DNA of 51,030 nt from Streptomyces altiplanensis (GCA_003719395.1 RHMC01000036.1:1-51030), one strand, 5' to 3'. Numbered from the stretch's first letter, positions 38,538 to 47,803 are shown. Notes: generated from the letters alone by a model not told the origin. A program made the numbers and translations.

Positions 38538-38670
38538 GGGGTTCTCCTCGTGAGGTGGGTTCGGGATGTGCCGTGCGCACGGGCGGTGCTGCGGAACGTG
38601 CGGTGCCCACCCTGCGGGGTGGGGCCGCGGGACCTCGGGGGCCGGGCGGGGCCGGCCCGGGAGACACGGC

Positions 38671-39806
38671 CTAGCACCGCGCCTCGACTGCCTTCCGCAG
38701 GGCCGTGGCCACGCGACGACGTCCGAGTCGGACAGGCCGGGGTGCAGCGGCAGGCAGAGGGTCTCGCCGGAGGCCCGGTCGGATCGAGGCAGTTCCAGAT
38801 CCGTCGCCCCGTAGGCGGCCACCTTGTGCAGCGGCGCGTAGCGGAACGTCGTGTAGATGTCGGCGGCGTACAGGTCGGAGGCGATCTGGTCCCGGATGTC
38901 CGGACTCATCTGGACCCAGTAGAAGTAGTGACTCGACTCGTGCCCCTGGGGCAGGGGCGGCGGGGTCCGTACGCCTTCCAGCGACGCCAGCTCCTGGTCG
39001 TAGAGCTCGACGATCTCCCTGCGCCGGGCGACGAGTCCGGGCAGCCGGCGAAGCTGCACCGACCCGATCGCGGCCGTCAGGTCGTTGCCGACCACACGCC
39101 GTCCGACCTCCGGGACGTCGAGCTCCCACCAGCGGTGCGAGACCTTGGCGTACCCGAAACCACTGGGCTGGGAGAGCCCGTGGTAGGCGAGCCGGCGGGC
39201 GCGGGCCGCTCGCTCCGGGTCCTTGGCGTAGAGCATGCCGCCGTCACCGGTCACCATGACCTTCATGGCGTCGAAGCTCCACATGGCGAGGTCGCCGAAG
39301 GTACCGACGGCCTGCCCGTCGACGCGGGACGCGGGTGAGCACGCGGCGTCCTCGACGAGCGGGATGCCGCGCTCGGCGCAGAGGCCGGCGATGCGTACGA
39401 CGTCGCCGGGGCAGCCGCCGTAGTGGAGGACGATCACGGCCTTGGTGCGCGGCGAGATCGCACGTTCGATGTCGGCCGCGGTGGGGTTGAGCGTACGGGC
39501 GTCGACGTCGCAGAAGACCGGGCGGGCGCCCGTCGCGACGACGGCGTTGGCCGCCGCCACGAAGCTGAGCGACGGCAGGATCACCTCGTCGCCCTCGGCC
39601 AGATCGAGCGTCTCCAGCGCGAGGAAGAGACCGGCCGTGCCCGAGTTGATGAACACGACCTGCTCGGGGGAGCAGCCGATGTGTTCCGCGAAAGCGGCCT
39701 CGAACGCCTTGGTGCGCGGGCCGTGGCCGAGCCATTTGCTCTCGAACACCTCGGCCACGGCCGCGAGTTCCTCTTGGCCCACCTGCGGCTGGAAGAGATC
39801 GATCAT
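38671..39806 (-). CDS. NDP-hexose aminotransferase (SpnR-like, DegT/DnrJ/EryC1), 3' frameshift
   Basis: About 378 residues from ATG 39806. The PLP lysine is in WSFDAMKVMVTGDGGML near 190, with INSGTAGLFLALE, SFVAAANAVVATGARPVFCDVD and LIGND-type dimer contacts (VVGNDLTAAIGSVQLRRLP). A shift near 38705 affects only the last 13 residues. From memory, the segments RRLAYHGLSQPSGF and HRWWELDVPEVGRR are close to SpnR of the forosamine pathway, which transaminates C-4 of TDP-4-keto-2,3,6-trideoxyglucose. With the 3,4-dehydratase present, a C-4 amino group is the logical outcome. It is the first gene of the sugar operon; about 225 bases without a gene separate it from the ABM gene at 40032. Confidence 0.88.
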
Positions 39807-40031
39807 GTCTGTCTCCTGGAGGTCGGGGCGACTGGCAGGGCGGGACGGACAGCTTTCGGACACGTGCCCGGGTACGGACGGCCGGTTCCGGGCAGCATGC
39901 GGTGCCCGTCGGCCCGAGCGGTGAAGAAACGGTTCTGTGCGATTGCGGGCGGACGGTCGTACGTGTGTGTGGGCTCCCGGGGCGGGTCGTACGGGGGAAT
40001 ACCGGACCCGCCCGGGAGGTCGGGGGGAGTG

Positions 40032-40709
40032 TCAGCCCGCGGCCGGCGGCACGGTGACGACGCTGCCGTGCAGTACGTAGCGCCTTCCGCCGATACCGCG
40101 GACTCCCGGCATGTCCTGGGTGATCCGGGTCGTCACCTGGGCCGACGGGCTGTCGAGGAAGACCTCGTGTGCCGAGTCCTCGGTGAACTCCGCGAAGTTC
40201 AGCACCCGGCCGCCGTCGAGGCTGTAGTGGAAGTGCGTGGCGATCAGACCGGGGGTGGCCGTTGTCAGCGGACCGTCGAGCAGCGCGTCGATGATGCCCC
40301 GCTGCGGGGCCCGGCCGTCGGTGTCGAACGCCGGCGCCACGAAGCGGGTGGGGACGCTGCCCGGCTCGTAGACCCTGCTGCGGTAGCGCTGGAACGGCGT
40401 GGGGGAGCAGCGCTCGATGTCCGCGCCGTCCTGGCCCAGACCCCGCAGCGGCGCGGGCGGTTCCTGCGCTCCGGACGCCCGGTAGGCGGACAGCCCGGTC
40501 CACTGCTCGTAGGTCCACACGTTCTCGCCGTCGGTGCTGACGTAGCAGTTCTGCGAGAGCAGGCCCTCGGGCCGCGGCGCCGCGGCCCATTCGGCCACGA
40601 TGGCGTCCGCCACCTTCTGCTGCAGTTCCGGTGAGCCCACATAGAGGGGGCCGACCAGCGCCAGCCCGGCGTCCTGGCGGTCGACGCCGGGAAGAGTGGC
40701 GGTGCCCAT
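40032..40709 (-). CDS. Double-domain ABM-like polyketide oxygenase/cyclase, copy 1
   Basis: An intact 225-residue protein made of two dimeric alpha-beta barrel repeats, about 17-105 and 125-215. The N-terminal repeat has ALVGPLYVGSPELQQKVADAIVAEW and ENVWTYEQWTG; the C-terminal one has FDTDGRAPQRGIIDALLDGP, HFHYSLDGGRVLNFAEFTEDSAHEVFL and RRYVLHG. This fold includes ActVA-Orf6/SnoaB-type cofactor-free monooxygenases that make quinones in aromatic polyketides. A paralogue with the same layout is at 45528. In this cluster a quinone-forming or tailoring oxygenation is likely. The RBS (GGAGAAAACC) precedes ATG 40709. Confidence 0.72.
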   Translation of the reverse strand: MGTATLPGVDRQDAGLALVGPLYVGSPELQQKVADAIVAEWAAAPRPEGLLSQNCYVSTDGENVWTYEQWTGLSAYRASGAQEPPAPLRGLGQDGADIERCSPTPFQRYRSRVYEPGSVPTRFVAPAFDTDGRAPQRGIIDALLDGPLTTATPGLIATHFHYSLDGGRVLNFAEFTEDSAHEVFLDSPSAQVTTRITQDMPGVRGIGGRRYVLHGSVVTVPPAAG

Positions 40710-40756
40710 GGTTTTCTCCTTCGTGCGTGTGACAGGTGCGTGACTGCGGGACCGGG

Positions 40757-42038
40757 TCAGCGGCCCTGGTGGCTCCGGGTGCGCTGCTCCAGCTCCGGGA
40801 TGATGTCCACCGGGCTGGGGATCTCCCACATCTCCTGCCGAAGAGTGGTGGTCGCCTCCTGGAACGAGGGCTCCCGGAGGATCCGCAGCAGACCCTCGCG
40901 CATGGCCTCGATCGTGGGCTTCTCGTCCTCGATGACCAGCCCGGCGCCGCGGGAGGCCGTGTAACGGGCGAAGTCGACGTACTCGGAGCCGCTCTTGGGC
41001 ACCATCAGCTGCGGTGCCCCGTGGACGACGGCGGCCGCCCACGTGCCGGAACCGCCGAGGTGGATGATCGCCGAGCAGCTCGGCAGCAGCAGGTTCAGCG
41101 GTACGTAGTCCGTGGTGCGGACGTTGTCGGGAATGGACTCGACGCCGGCGAGCTGGGCCTCGTTGAGCGTGGCCACGAGCTCGATCGGCAGATCGGCGAC
41201 CATGTCGAACACGTCCGAGATGGAGATGCCGTTCTCGGCGAACAGCTCGCGCCCGCTGGTGCCCAGGGTGAGGCACACCCTCGGGTTCTCGGGGGTGCCG
41301 TGCAGCCAGTCGGGCACCACGGTGGCGCCGTTGAAGGGCACGGGGCGCACCGCGACGTAGTCCAGGTCGAGCGGCAGCCGCATGCGGCTCGGCCAGGGAT
41401 CGATGCTCCACTGACCGGTGATCAGGTCCTCGCCGAACTCGACGCCGAAGCGGTCGAGGAGCGGACGCATCATCAGCCGCCATCAGGTCCGGCCGGCCGT
41501 CGTCGGCGGAGGCGCGGCCCTCGGAGTACAGGGAACGGAGCCAGCCGAAACGGTCGAGCCCCCACAGCAGGCGCGCGTGGGCGGCGCCGCAGGCCCGGGC
41601 CGCGATCGGGGACGGGAAGAACAGCGGGTCCCAGATGACCAGGTCCGGCTCCCATTCCTGGGCGAAGCGGACCATCTCGTCGGTGATGCCGACGGCGCCG
41701 GGCGCATCCGGATCGGCCGGGTAGTACATGGCGTACGTGGCCACCAGGTAATTGCGGATCATGGGCCAGAGGTTGCTGTCCTCCGGGTCCACGCCCGTCG
41801 TACGGGCGATGTCCTCCAGGGCCTGGTGGCCGAAGGTGTCCTGGACGGCGGCGACCAGGTCGATCCCCTCACCGAGGGGAACGGCCGACAGGCCGGCCGC
41901 GGTGATCGACGCGACGGTCTCGGGGTGATGGTGCGTGACCACACGGACGTCGTGCCCCGCGCTCTGCAGGGCGGACGCCATCGGCGCCATGATCAGCAGG
42001 TGTGAGGTGACCGGTAGGACAGTGAACATGACGCGCAT
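40757..42038 (-). CDS. Glycosyltransferase, EryCIII/DesVII-like GT1, frameshifted
   Basis: About 427 residues from ATG 42038 (RVMFTVLPVTSHLLIMAPMASALQSAGHDVRVVT). The acceptor domain has LVIWDPLFFPSPIAARACGAAHARLLWG, typical of antibiotic GTs. One shift near 41480 splits the protein. The second half has the sugar-nucleotide-binding motif NLLLPSCSAIIHLGGSGTWAAAVVHGAPQLMVPKSGSEY and LGTSG. It belongs to the group whose members often need a P450-like helper protein (DesVIII, EryCII); no such helper is in the window. It is the only glycosyltransferase here and would attach the amino-tetradeoxy sugar to the polyketide. Confidence 0.85.
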
Positions 42039-42120
42039 AAGGGTGCTCCTTCGGTTTCCTGGGGTCTCGGGGAGGTGCGGTCCTGCGCGGCCGGTCGCCG
42101 GGCGGCAGGCCGTTGCCCGG

Positions 42121-43720
42121 TCACCGGTCCACCGGACCGTCGGCGGCGGGCACCGGAACGTCGGTGGCGGGCGCCGGAACCGACGCGGCCTCGGGGCCTT
42201 CCGCGGTCTGCCGGCCGACGCCCCGGAGCAGGACGGCCACGCGACGGCGAGGGCGACGACGAGGACGCTGCAGACGAGGGCGACGACGTGCAGCTGCTCA
42301 CGAAGGCTCCGCGAGAGGCATCCAGAAGACCGTCGCCGATACGCGCGGGCAGGTCTCCCACCACCGCCACGGCGCCGCCCAGCGAACCCTGGGCGGCTTC
42401 GGCCGCCGCGTCGGGGACCCCGCTGAGGCTGCTGTCACCGATACGGGAGCTGTAGACGGCGCTGCCGATGCTGCCGAGCAGGGCGAGGCCCAGCGCACCG
42501 CCGAGTTCGTTGCCCGTCTCCGTCACGGCGGACGCCGCTCCGGCCTGCTCGGGCGGCGCGGCACCGACCGCCATGTCGGTGCCGAGTACGCCCATGACGG
42601 CCAGGCCCACGAACATCACCACCGTGCCGGTCACCAGCACGGCCAGGCCGGAGCCGTCGACCTGGGTGACGAGGGCGAAACCGACCGCCGCCACGAGGAG
42701 TCCGGCGGCCATCACGTAGGCGGGACGGATGTGCCGCACGAGGCTGGGGGTCAGCAGCGCCGCGGGGATGCCCGCGATGGTCATCGGCAGCGTCCACAGG
42801 CCGGCTTCCAGCGGGGAGAGCCCCACGACCAGCTGAAGGTACTGCGCGGCGAAGAAGCTGAGGCCCATCATGACGCCGGTGTTCACGGTCAGCGCCACCA
42901 GCGCGACGCTGAACCGGGCGTTGTTGAACAGGCGCAGGTCGAGCAGGGGGTCACGGGACGAACGCTGCCTGCGTACGAAGGCCCAGCCGACCAGGGCGCC
43001 GACGACCACCAGACCCACGGCGGCCGGCCCGACACCGTGCTCGGCCGCCTGCTTGATGCCGTAGACCACCGAGAGCACTGCCACCAGCGACAGCACCGCG
43101 CTGATGATGTCCAGCGGTCCCGTCGCCTCCTTGCTGCGGTACTCGGGGAGCAGCTTGGGGCCGAGGACCAGCAGAAGGAGCATCACCGGCACGCCCATGA
43201 GGAAGACCGCACCCCACCAGAAGGCGTCCAGCAGCACACCGCCGACCAGCGGGCCCAGGGTTCCACCGACCATGAAGCTGGTCATCCACACGCCGATGGC
43301 GCGGGAGCGCTCGACGTCGTCGTGGAACATGTTGCGAATGAGCGCCATGGTCGACGGCATCAGCGTCGCACCGGCGACACCCAGGATTCCGCGCGTCACG
43401 ATCAGCATCTCGGCACTGGTGGAGAAGGCCGCCAGCACCGACGCCACGCCGAAGGCCGCGGCACCGGCCAGCAGCAGACGGCGACGGCCGATGCGGTCTC
43501 CCAGCGTTCCGGCCGTGACGAGCCAGCCGGCGATCATGAATCCGTAGATGTCGACGATCCAGAGCAGCTGTGTGCTGGTCGGACTGAGGTCCTCGCTCAG
43601 GTCCGGCACAGCGAGGTGCAGCACCGTCAGGTCCATCGAGACGAGCAGAGTCGGCAGGGCGAGCATGGCCAGCCCGATCCACTCCCGCTTGCCCGCCTTG
43701 GGCGGGGCTTGCACTTCCAT
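42121..43720 (-). CDS. MFS exporter (14-TM EmrB/QacA type) behind a SoxR-type promoter, 3' frameshift
   Basis: About 533 residues from ATG 43720 with GAGGAAG upstream. Helix 1 has LPTLLVSMDLTVLHLAVPDL, the loop motif reads GTLGDRIGRRRLLL, and motif C reads GGTLGPLVGGVLLDAFWW. After DASRGAF near 42305 indels move the last helix (REQLHVVALVCSVLVVALAV) and the cytoplasmic tail into other frames, ending at TGA 42121-42123. It is a drug-proton antiporter and most likely exports the aromatic polyketide of this cluster. The promoter at 43778-43808 has the form controlled by SoxR, so export would be switched on by the redox-active product itself. Confidence 0.86.
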
Positions 43721-43777
43721 GGCGAAGTCTTCCTCTCTCACACGCGGATGGCGGCCCGGTGAAGGTCGCCGCCAGGC

Positions 43778-43808
43778 ACGCTAGAACCTCAACTCCTGTT
43801 GAGGTCAA
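43778..43808 (-). promoter_or_regulatory. SoxR/MerR-type promoter with 19-base spacer
   Basis: The perfect dyad ACCTCAACtcctGTTGAGGT is at 43786-43805. On the minus strand a -35 TTGACC (43808-43803) and a -10 TAGCGT (43783-43778) flank it with exactly 19 bases between them. An over-long 19-base spacer filled by a dyad is the signature of promoters activated by MerR-family proteins, and the arms CCTCAA/TTGAGG are those of SoxR boxes. The MFS start is 58 bases downstream of the -10. The SoxR gene itself is not in the window. Confidence 0.75.
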
Positions 43809-43833
43809 GTTCTTGAGCTGGTGAGCGGGGCTC

Positions 43834-45330
43834 TTATGAGCCGTTCCGGGGGGTGCCGAACCAGCCGTTCAGCGCGGTGGTGAGCTCGCCCGCGCCCGGC
43901 CCCGTCCACACCACGTGGCCGTCGGGGCGCAGCAGTACGGCCGCGGTGCCGGCGAAGGGGTCGTAGGGCGGCAGATCGTGGGGAGCGGCGGTGACGACGT
44001 CGACGCGGTCGCTCCAGCCCGCGGCGGTCCGGCGCAGTGCGGCGTCGTCCGCGAGGTCGATGAGCACGCCCCGGGCCCCGTGCAGCAGTTGGGCGACGGT
44101 CGTCTTGCCGGGCCGGCCGGCACCGGTCGTGTCCCGCGTGGTGATCAGCTCGATGTCGGGCATGCGCAGGCCGAGCGCCGGATGGTCGCCCGGGCCGACG
44201 TCGTACCGGATGTCCAGACCACTGGCCTTGCCGATGAGGTGGCGGTTGACGTCGTCGAACCGTATGAGATCCGTCATCACGTCACGCAGCGGCTGCATTT
44301 CCCGGCCGCCGAAGAACAGCAGCCCCTGTGCGCGGGTCTGGGTCAGCAACTGCTGCCCCACGGGGAACCGTTCGCTGTGGTAGCTGTCCAGCAACCCTTC
44401 CGGCGCCCATCCGTTGACCACCGCTCCCAGCTTCCAGCCGAGATTCACCGAGTCCTGGATGCTGACGTTCATCCCCTGCCCACCCGCGGGCAGGTGGACA
44501 TGGGCGGCATCCCCGGCGAGCAGCACACGTCCGCGCCGGTAGGCGGTCACCAGCCGGGCGGCGTCGGTGAAGGAACTGGCCCAGCGGGGGGTGCCGTGGC
44601 TGATGTCCTCGCCCGTCAGGCGCAGCCAGGCGGCCGCGACCTCGTCGAAGGAGACCGGTTCCGTACGCCGGCCCGGCACGCCGTACTCGCAGACCACGAC
44701 CCGACTCACGTCCGGTCCCAGGGGGGCGGAGAGAACGATCCCGGCCTCGGTGCGGTCACCGGTGAAACGGGGGCGGATGTCGCAGCCGCTCACATCGGCC
44801 AGCAGGAGTTCGACCGTGGCGTCGGTTCCGGGGAAGTCGAAACCGGCCAGTCTGCGTACGGTGCTGCGCCCGCCGTCACAGCCCACGAGGTAGGACGTGC
44901 GCAGCCGCTCGGTCCCGCCGGGGCCGCGGATCTCCACCTCGACGCCGTCGCCGTCGTCGGTGAGACCGATGAGTTCGTGGCCCCGCCGTACGGTCACGCC
45001 GAGGTCGGCGGCCCACGCGCCCAGCACCGACTCGGTGTAGTTCTGCGGCACGCCCGACACACTGGCGTGGATCCCGTCGTCCGGGGTGAAGTCCAGCGGC
45101 AGGCTGCCGAAGTGGCCGGCGATGGAAGTGGTCACGCCGCCGAACCGGTGCATCAGGCCGCGCTGGCGGAGTACTTCCATGGTCCGTGCGGTGAATCCCA
45201 TGCCCCGGGATTCCGCGGTCGGCTCGGCGAGCCTGTCCAGCACGAGAACCTCGACTCCGGCGAGCCGCAGTTCTCCGGCGAGCATGAGGCCCGCCGGACC
45301 GGCACCAGCCACGACGACCGAGACGTCCAT
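43834..45330 (-). CDS. FAD-dependent polyketide hydroxylase (PgaE/UrdE/RdmE-like)
   Basis: An intact 498-residue aromatic hydroxylase. FAD-binding VVVAGAGPAGLMLAGELRLAGV is at the N-terminus, then the segment ESRGMGFTARTMEVLRQRGL, VGCDGGRSTVRRLAGFDFPG near 165, and the second FAD motif GRVLLAGDAAHVHLPAGGQGMNVSIQDSVNLGWKL near 280. A C-terminal thioredoxin-like domain follows (GARGVLIDLADDAALRR). The family hydroxylates angucycline, anthracycline and tetracycline skeletons with NADPH. Normal length. It is divergent from the ABM paralogue at 45528. A second gene of this family survives only as a stub at 50235. Confidence 0.9.
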   Translation of the reverse strand: MDVSVVVAGAGPAGLMLAGELRLAGVEVLVLDRLAEPTAESRGMGFTARTMEVLRQRGLMHRFGGVTTSIAGHFGSLPLDFTPDDGIHASVSGVPQNYTESVLGAWAADLGVTVRRGHELIGLTDDGDGVEVEIRGPGGTERLRTSYLVGCDGGRSTVRRLAGFDFPGTDATVELLLADVSGCDIRPRFTGDRTEAGIVLSAPLGPDVSRVVVCEYGVPGRRTEPVSFDEVAAAWLRLTGEDISHGTPRWASSFTDAARLVTAYRRGRVLLAGDAAHVHLPAGGQGMNVSIQDSVNLGWKLGAVVNGWAPEGLLDSYHSERFPVGQQLLTQTRAQGLLFFGGREMQPLRDVMTDLIRFDDVNRHLIGKASGLDIRYDVGPGDHPALGLRMPDIELITTRDTTGAGRPGKTTVAQLLHGARGVLIDLADDAALRRTAAGWSDRVDVVTAAPHDLPPYDPFAGTAAVLLRPDGHVVWTGPGAGELTTALNGWFGTPRNGS

Positions 45331-45357
45331 AGTTCTCCTTCGAGAGCGACCGCGCTG

Positions 45358-45420
45358 TTGACATCATGGTTCTCGAATTCCGCCGCGGACTCAACGGATT
45401 CCACTACAGACGAATGTCAA
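45358..45420. promoter_or_regulatory. Divergent intergenic region with facing TTGACAT motifs
   Basis: The 197 bases between the oxygenase and the ABM paralogue are clearly poorer in G+C than the genes. TTGACAT at 45358-45364 on + and the same heptamer at 45420-45414 on - face each other, forming a wide inverted repeat. Each TTGACA is oriented toward its own downstream gene as a -35 would be, but I find no convincing -10 at 16-19 bases on either side. It may instead be an operator pair. Confidence 0.3.
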
Positions 45421-45527
45421 GCAGTCCAAAATCTTCGAAAAGGGAGCCGGAGTGCAATCCGCCGGGAGGTGAGTTCGGGGCATAAAGATAATCACCGCAG
45501 CGAACACCACAAGACCAGGAGGAGACC

Positions 45528-46198
45528 ATGGATGTCAGTACGGTGCCCCTGCCCAAGATGGACCGGGGTGACGAAGAGGTGGTGCTCATCAGCCGCCGCT
45601 TCGTCGGTGGAAAAGCACGTCAGAAAGCGGCTGTAAATGCCGTCTCCGCCTACTGGAGGAATCTTCCCCTGCCGTCCGATTTTCGTTCCATGAATTGTTT
45701 CGAAAGCGTGGACGGAGAAAATGTCATGACGGTGGTGCAGTGGCGCGGGGAGGATTCCTGGGACCGGTTCTTCCGCTCCCGTCGGCCGTTCATGATCCCC
45801 GGCGTCGAGACGGCGGACGACGCCCGCCGGCTCAGGCCGGAGCTGTACCGCCGCTACCGCGGCCAGGTGGCCGAGGAGGAGGGCGAGGCGGTCTGTGTCG
45901 TGGTCCCCACCTTCGACGTGGACGGCCCCGAAAGGCAGCGGCGGGCCGTCGACACCCTGCTCGACGGCCCGCTGAACGCGCGTTTTCCCGGGCTCAGGGC
46001 CATGCACTTCCTGCTCAGCGGCGACCGCGCCGGGTGCTGAACTACGCGGAGTGGACCAGCCAGACGGCCCACGAGGAGTTCCTGCGCAGCGAGATGTCCC
46101 ATGACGCCTTCGAAGCCCTGCACTCCCTCGCGGGGGTACGGGGCCTCGCCGGCAAGCGGTACCTCCTGCACGAACGGCACACCGGGCCGGTCGGCTGA
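45528..46198 (+). CDS. Double-domain ABM-like polyketide oxygenase/cyclase, copy 2, frameshifted
   Basis: About 223 residues from ATG 45528 behind AGGAGGAGACC, a very strong RBS. The two barrel repeats correspond to those of the gene at 40032: EEVVLISRRFVGGKARQKAAVNAVSAYW and ENVMTVVQWRGEDSW in the first, FDVDGPERQRRAVDTLLDGPLNA and RVLNYAEWTSQTAHEEFLRSE with KRYLLHERH in the second. One shift near 46030 breaks the second repeat. The pair RxxxDxLLDGPL plus RVLN(F/Y)AE is shared by both copies and marks them as paralogues. Probable cofactor-free oxygenase or cyclase of the polyketide pathway. It is the only + strand gene in the cluster. Confidence 0.72.
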
Positions 46199-46295
46199 CG
46201 CACCGGCCGGTCCGGCCGGCGTACTGGCCCGGTCCGGCCGGCGCGCGGCGGGGAGCCGGCGGCGGCACGCGCCCTCCGCCGGCCCGCCGCCGTTG

Positions 46296-47171
46296 TCAGC
46301 GCTCGGCGGCGTGAAGAACGCCGCGAGCGGCTCGGGGATGGCACCGGCCCCGATGGCCGGCGACCAGCTCCTCGACGAGCGAGGTGAGTTCCGCGACGCC
46401 GTCCTGGCCGAGGTGCAGGTACGGCGCCGCGTCGGCGCGGTCCGTCTCCTCCTCCAGGTCGGCCCGCAGCTCCCGTCCCTGCCGGGTCAGCGAACCGTCG
46501 GCGGCCATCACGCCACGTTCACGCAGCCGTTCCTCGGCGGCGCTCCAGTCCTCCTCGGTCCAGCCCCGCTTGGTCATCACGATCTCGCGGGGCATACCCT
46601 CCTCGCTCGCGCAGTGCGACACCAGGGCCTCCAGGCCGTCCAGGCCCCTCGCCCGCAGCACCGCGACATGGCTGTCCCCGCGGTGCTCGCGCAGCAGAGT
46701 CGCCCCGTACCACAGGGCGAGATGAGGCGCTGGGGGGACGGGCAGATCGGCATGGGCCGCGTACAGCGGACGCCCGGGACGCTGCGCGCCCTCGACGGCG
46801 CGGAGCACCAGCCGGGCCGCCTCCTCCACCGGCCGGGAGCGAAGTACGTCCGGGCCCAGCGCCCGGTGCAGTGTGGAGTCGACGGCGGCCAGGCGCGCGT
46901 CCCACACTTCCCGCGGTGACACCAGGTCCCAGACCGCCGGGACATGACGGGCCACCAGCTCGTAACGGAAGCCGTAGAAGGCGGCGGTGACCACCCCGGG
47001 GCCGACCCGGCCGAGTGCAGCGGCACGGCCGGCGATGTAGCAGGCCATCGGGTCCCCCACTCCGCGGCCGGCCAGTTCCTTGTCGAGGTCGGGGCTGAAG
47101 TACAGAAGGGAATGGAAGGTGTTGAGTGCGCTCTGGCAGTGCCGTGCGGCGTGTCCGGGGGACGGTGACAT
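46296..47171 (-). CDS. SCO6745-family protein
   Basis: An intact 291-residue all-helical protein from ATG 47171 with GAGGAG upstream. It has HCQSALNTFHSLLYFSPDLDKELAGRGVGDPMACYIAGRAAALGRVGPGVVTAAFYGF, characteristic of the actinobacterial SCO6745-like family. The C-terminal part (MTKRGWTEEDWSAAEERLRERGVMAADGSLTRQGRELRADLEEETD) resembles a winged-helix module of the kind that reads LTxxGR. The function is unknown. It lies inside the polyketide cluster between a SnoaL-like gene and the ABM paralogue, which may be chance or a tailoring/regulatory role. Confidence 0.72.
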   Translation of the reverse strand: MSPSPGHAARHCQSALNTFHSLLYFSPDLDKELAGRGVGDPMACYIAGRAAALGRVGPGVVTAAFYGFRYELVARHVPAVWDLVSPREVWDARLAAVDSTLHRALGPDVLRSRPVEEAARLVLRAVEGAQRPGRPLYAAHADLPVPPAPHLALWYGATLLREHRGDSHVAVLRARGLDGLEALVSHCASEEGMPREIVMTKRGWTEEDWSAAEERLRERGVMAADGSLTRQGRELRADLEEETDRADAAPYLHLGQDGVAELTSLVEELVAGHRGRCHPRAARGVLHAAER

Positions 47172-47294
47172 CGGTGGCTCCTCGGAGGGTGCGGGGCGGG
47201 TGGGCCGGCGGGTGGGTGACGGACGGATCGTGTGGGCACGGCGGCTCCGGCGGACGGGGCGGCGGCGGGGCGGCGCTGGGGCGGCGCGGACAGG

Positions 47295-47803
47295 TCAATC
47301 GAGGCCGGCCGGTCCTGTTCCCGCCGTCCATACGACGTGGAACGACCAGCTCGCGAAGAGCCAGCCGTCCGCGTCCGCACCGCCCGGCCCGCGTAGTAGC
47401 CGCCCACCTGGAACAGCGGGCCCGGATCCCGCACCGCCCTCTCCCGCGTCTCCGTCCGGTGCACGTGCGTGGCGATCATCTGGAAACGCACGTCGGCCCG
47501 GTCGCCGTCCAGGGCGATCGCATGGTTGGAGCTGAGGTGGTGCGTCGCGCTGAACTTCTGCTTGGCCGCGTTGTGAAACGCGGCGAGGCCGGCCAGACCG
47601 TGACGCTCCCCGATCGGGAACGCGAGCCGGCAGTCGTCCGTGAAGACCGACCGGGGCCAGTCGGAAACGGTTCCGGGCTCGTCCTGGGTGTCGAGGAGAA
47701 GGGTGTAGCGGTCGATCAGTTCCGATATCGCCGCCCGGTCGAAAAGCTCGTCGAGCCCCTGCCGGGACTCCGTCCCACCGGTCCTCGTGCCACTCGTTCT
47801 CAT
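47295..47803 (-). CDS. SnoaL-like NTF2-fold protein, 3' frameshift
   Basis: About 169 residues from ATG 47803. The NTF2/SnoaL-like fold is shown by AISELIDRYTLLLDTQDEPGTVSDWPRSVFTDDCRLAFP near residue 25 and FHNAAKQKFSATHHLSSNHAIALDGDRADVRFQMIATH near 85, then GPLFQVGGYYAGR. A shift near 47380 moves the last strand (DGWLFASWSFHVVWTAGTGP) to another frame, with the stop at 47295-47297. In polyketide clusters this fold serves as aldol cyclase, hydroxylase or dehydratase. It shares a frame with the upstream carboxylase epsilon gene without an intervening stop. Confidence 0.75.

Noticed and set aside
36471..39863. A giant aminotransferase-RmlA-RmlB fusion
   Set aside because: Each part has its own start, RBS or overlap and normal length; the joined frame comes from lost stops through indels near 38705 and 37735.
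42113..43762. Plus-strand frame opposite the cluster MFS gene, rich in His, Arg and Gln
   Set aside because: Composition is the mirror of hydrophobic membrane helices on the other strand; no domain is visible.
43834..45330. SARP-type heptamer repeats near the oxygenase
   Set aside because: I could not find two TCGAG-like heptamers at 11-base spacing in the 45331-45527 spacer.
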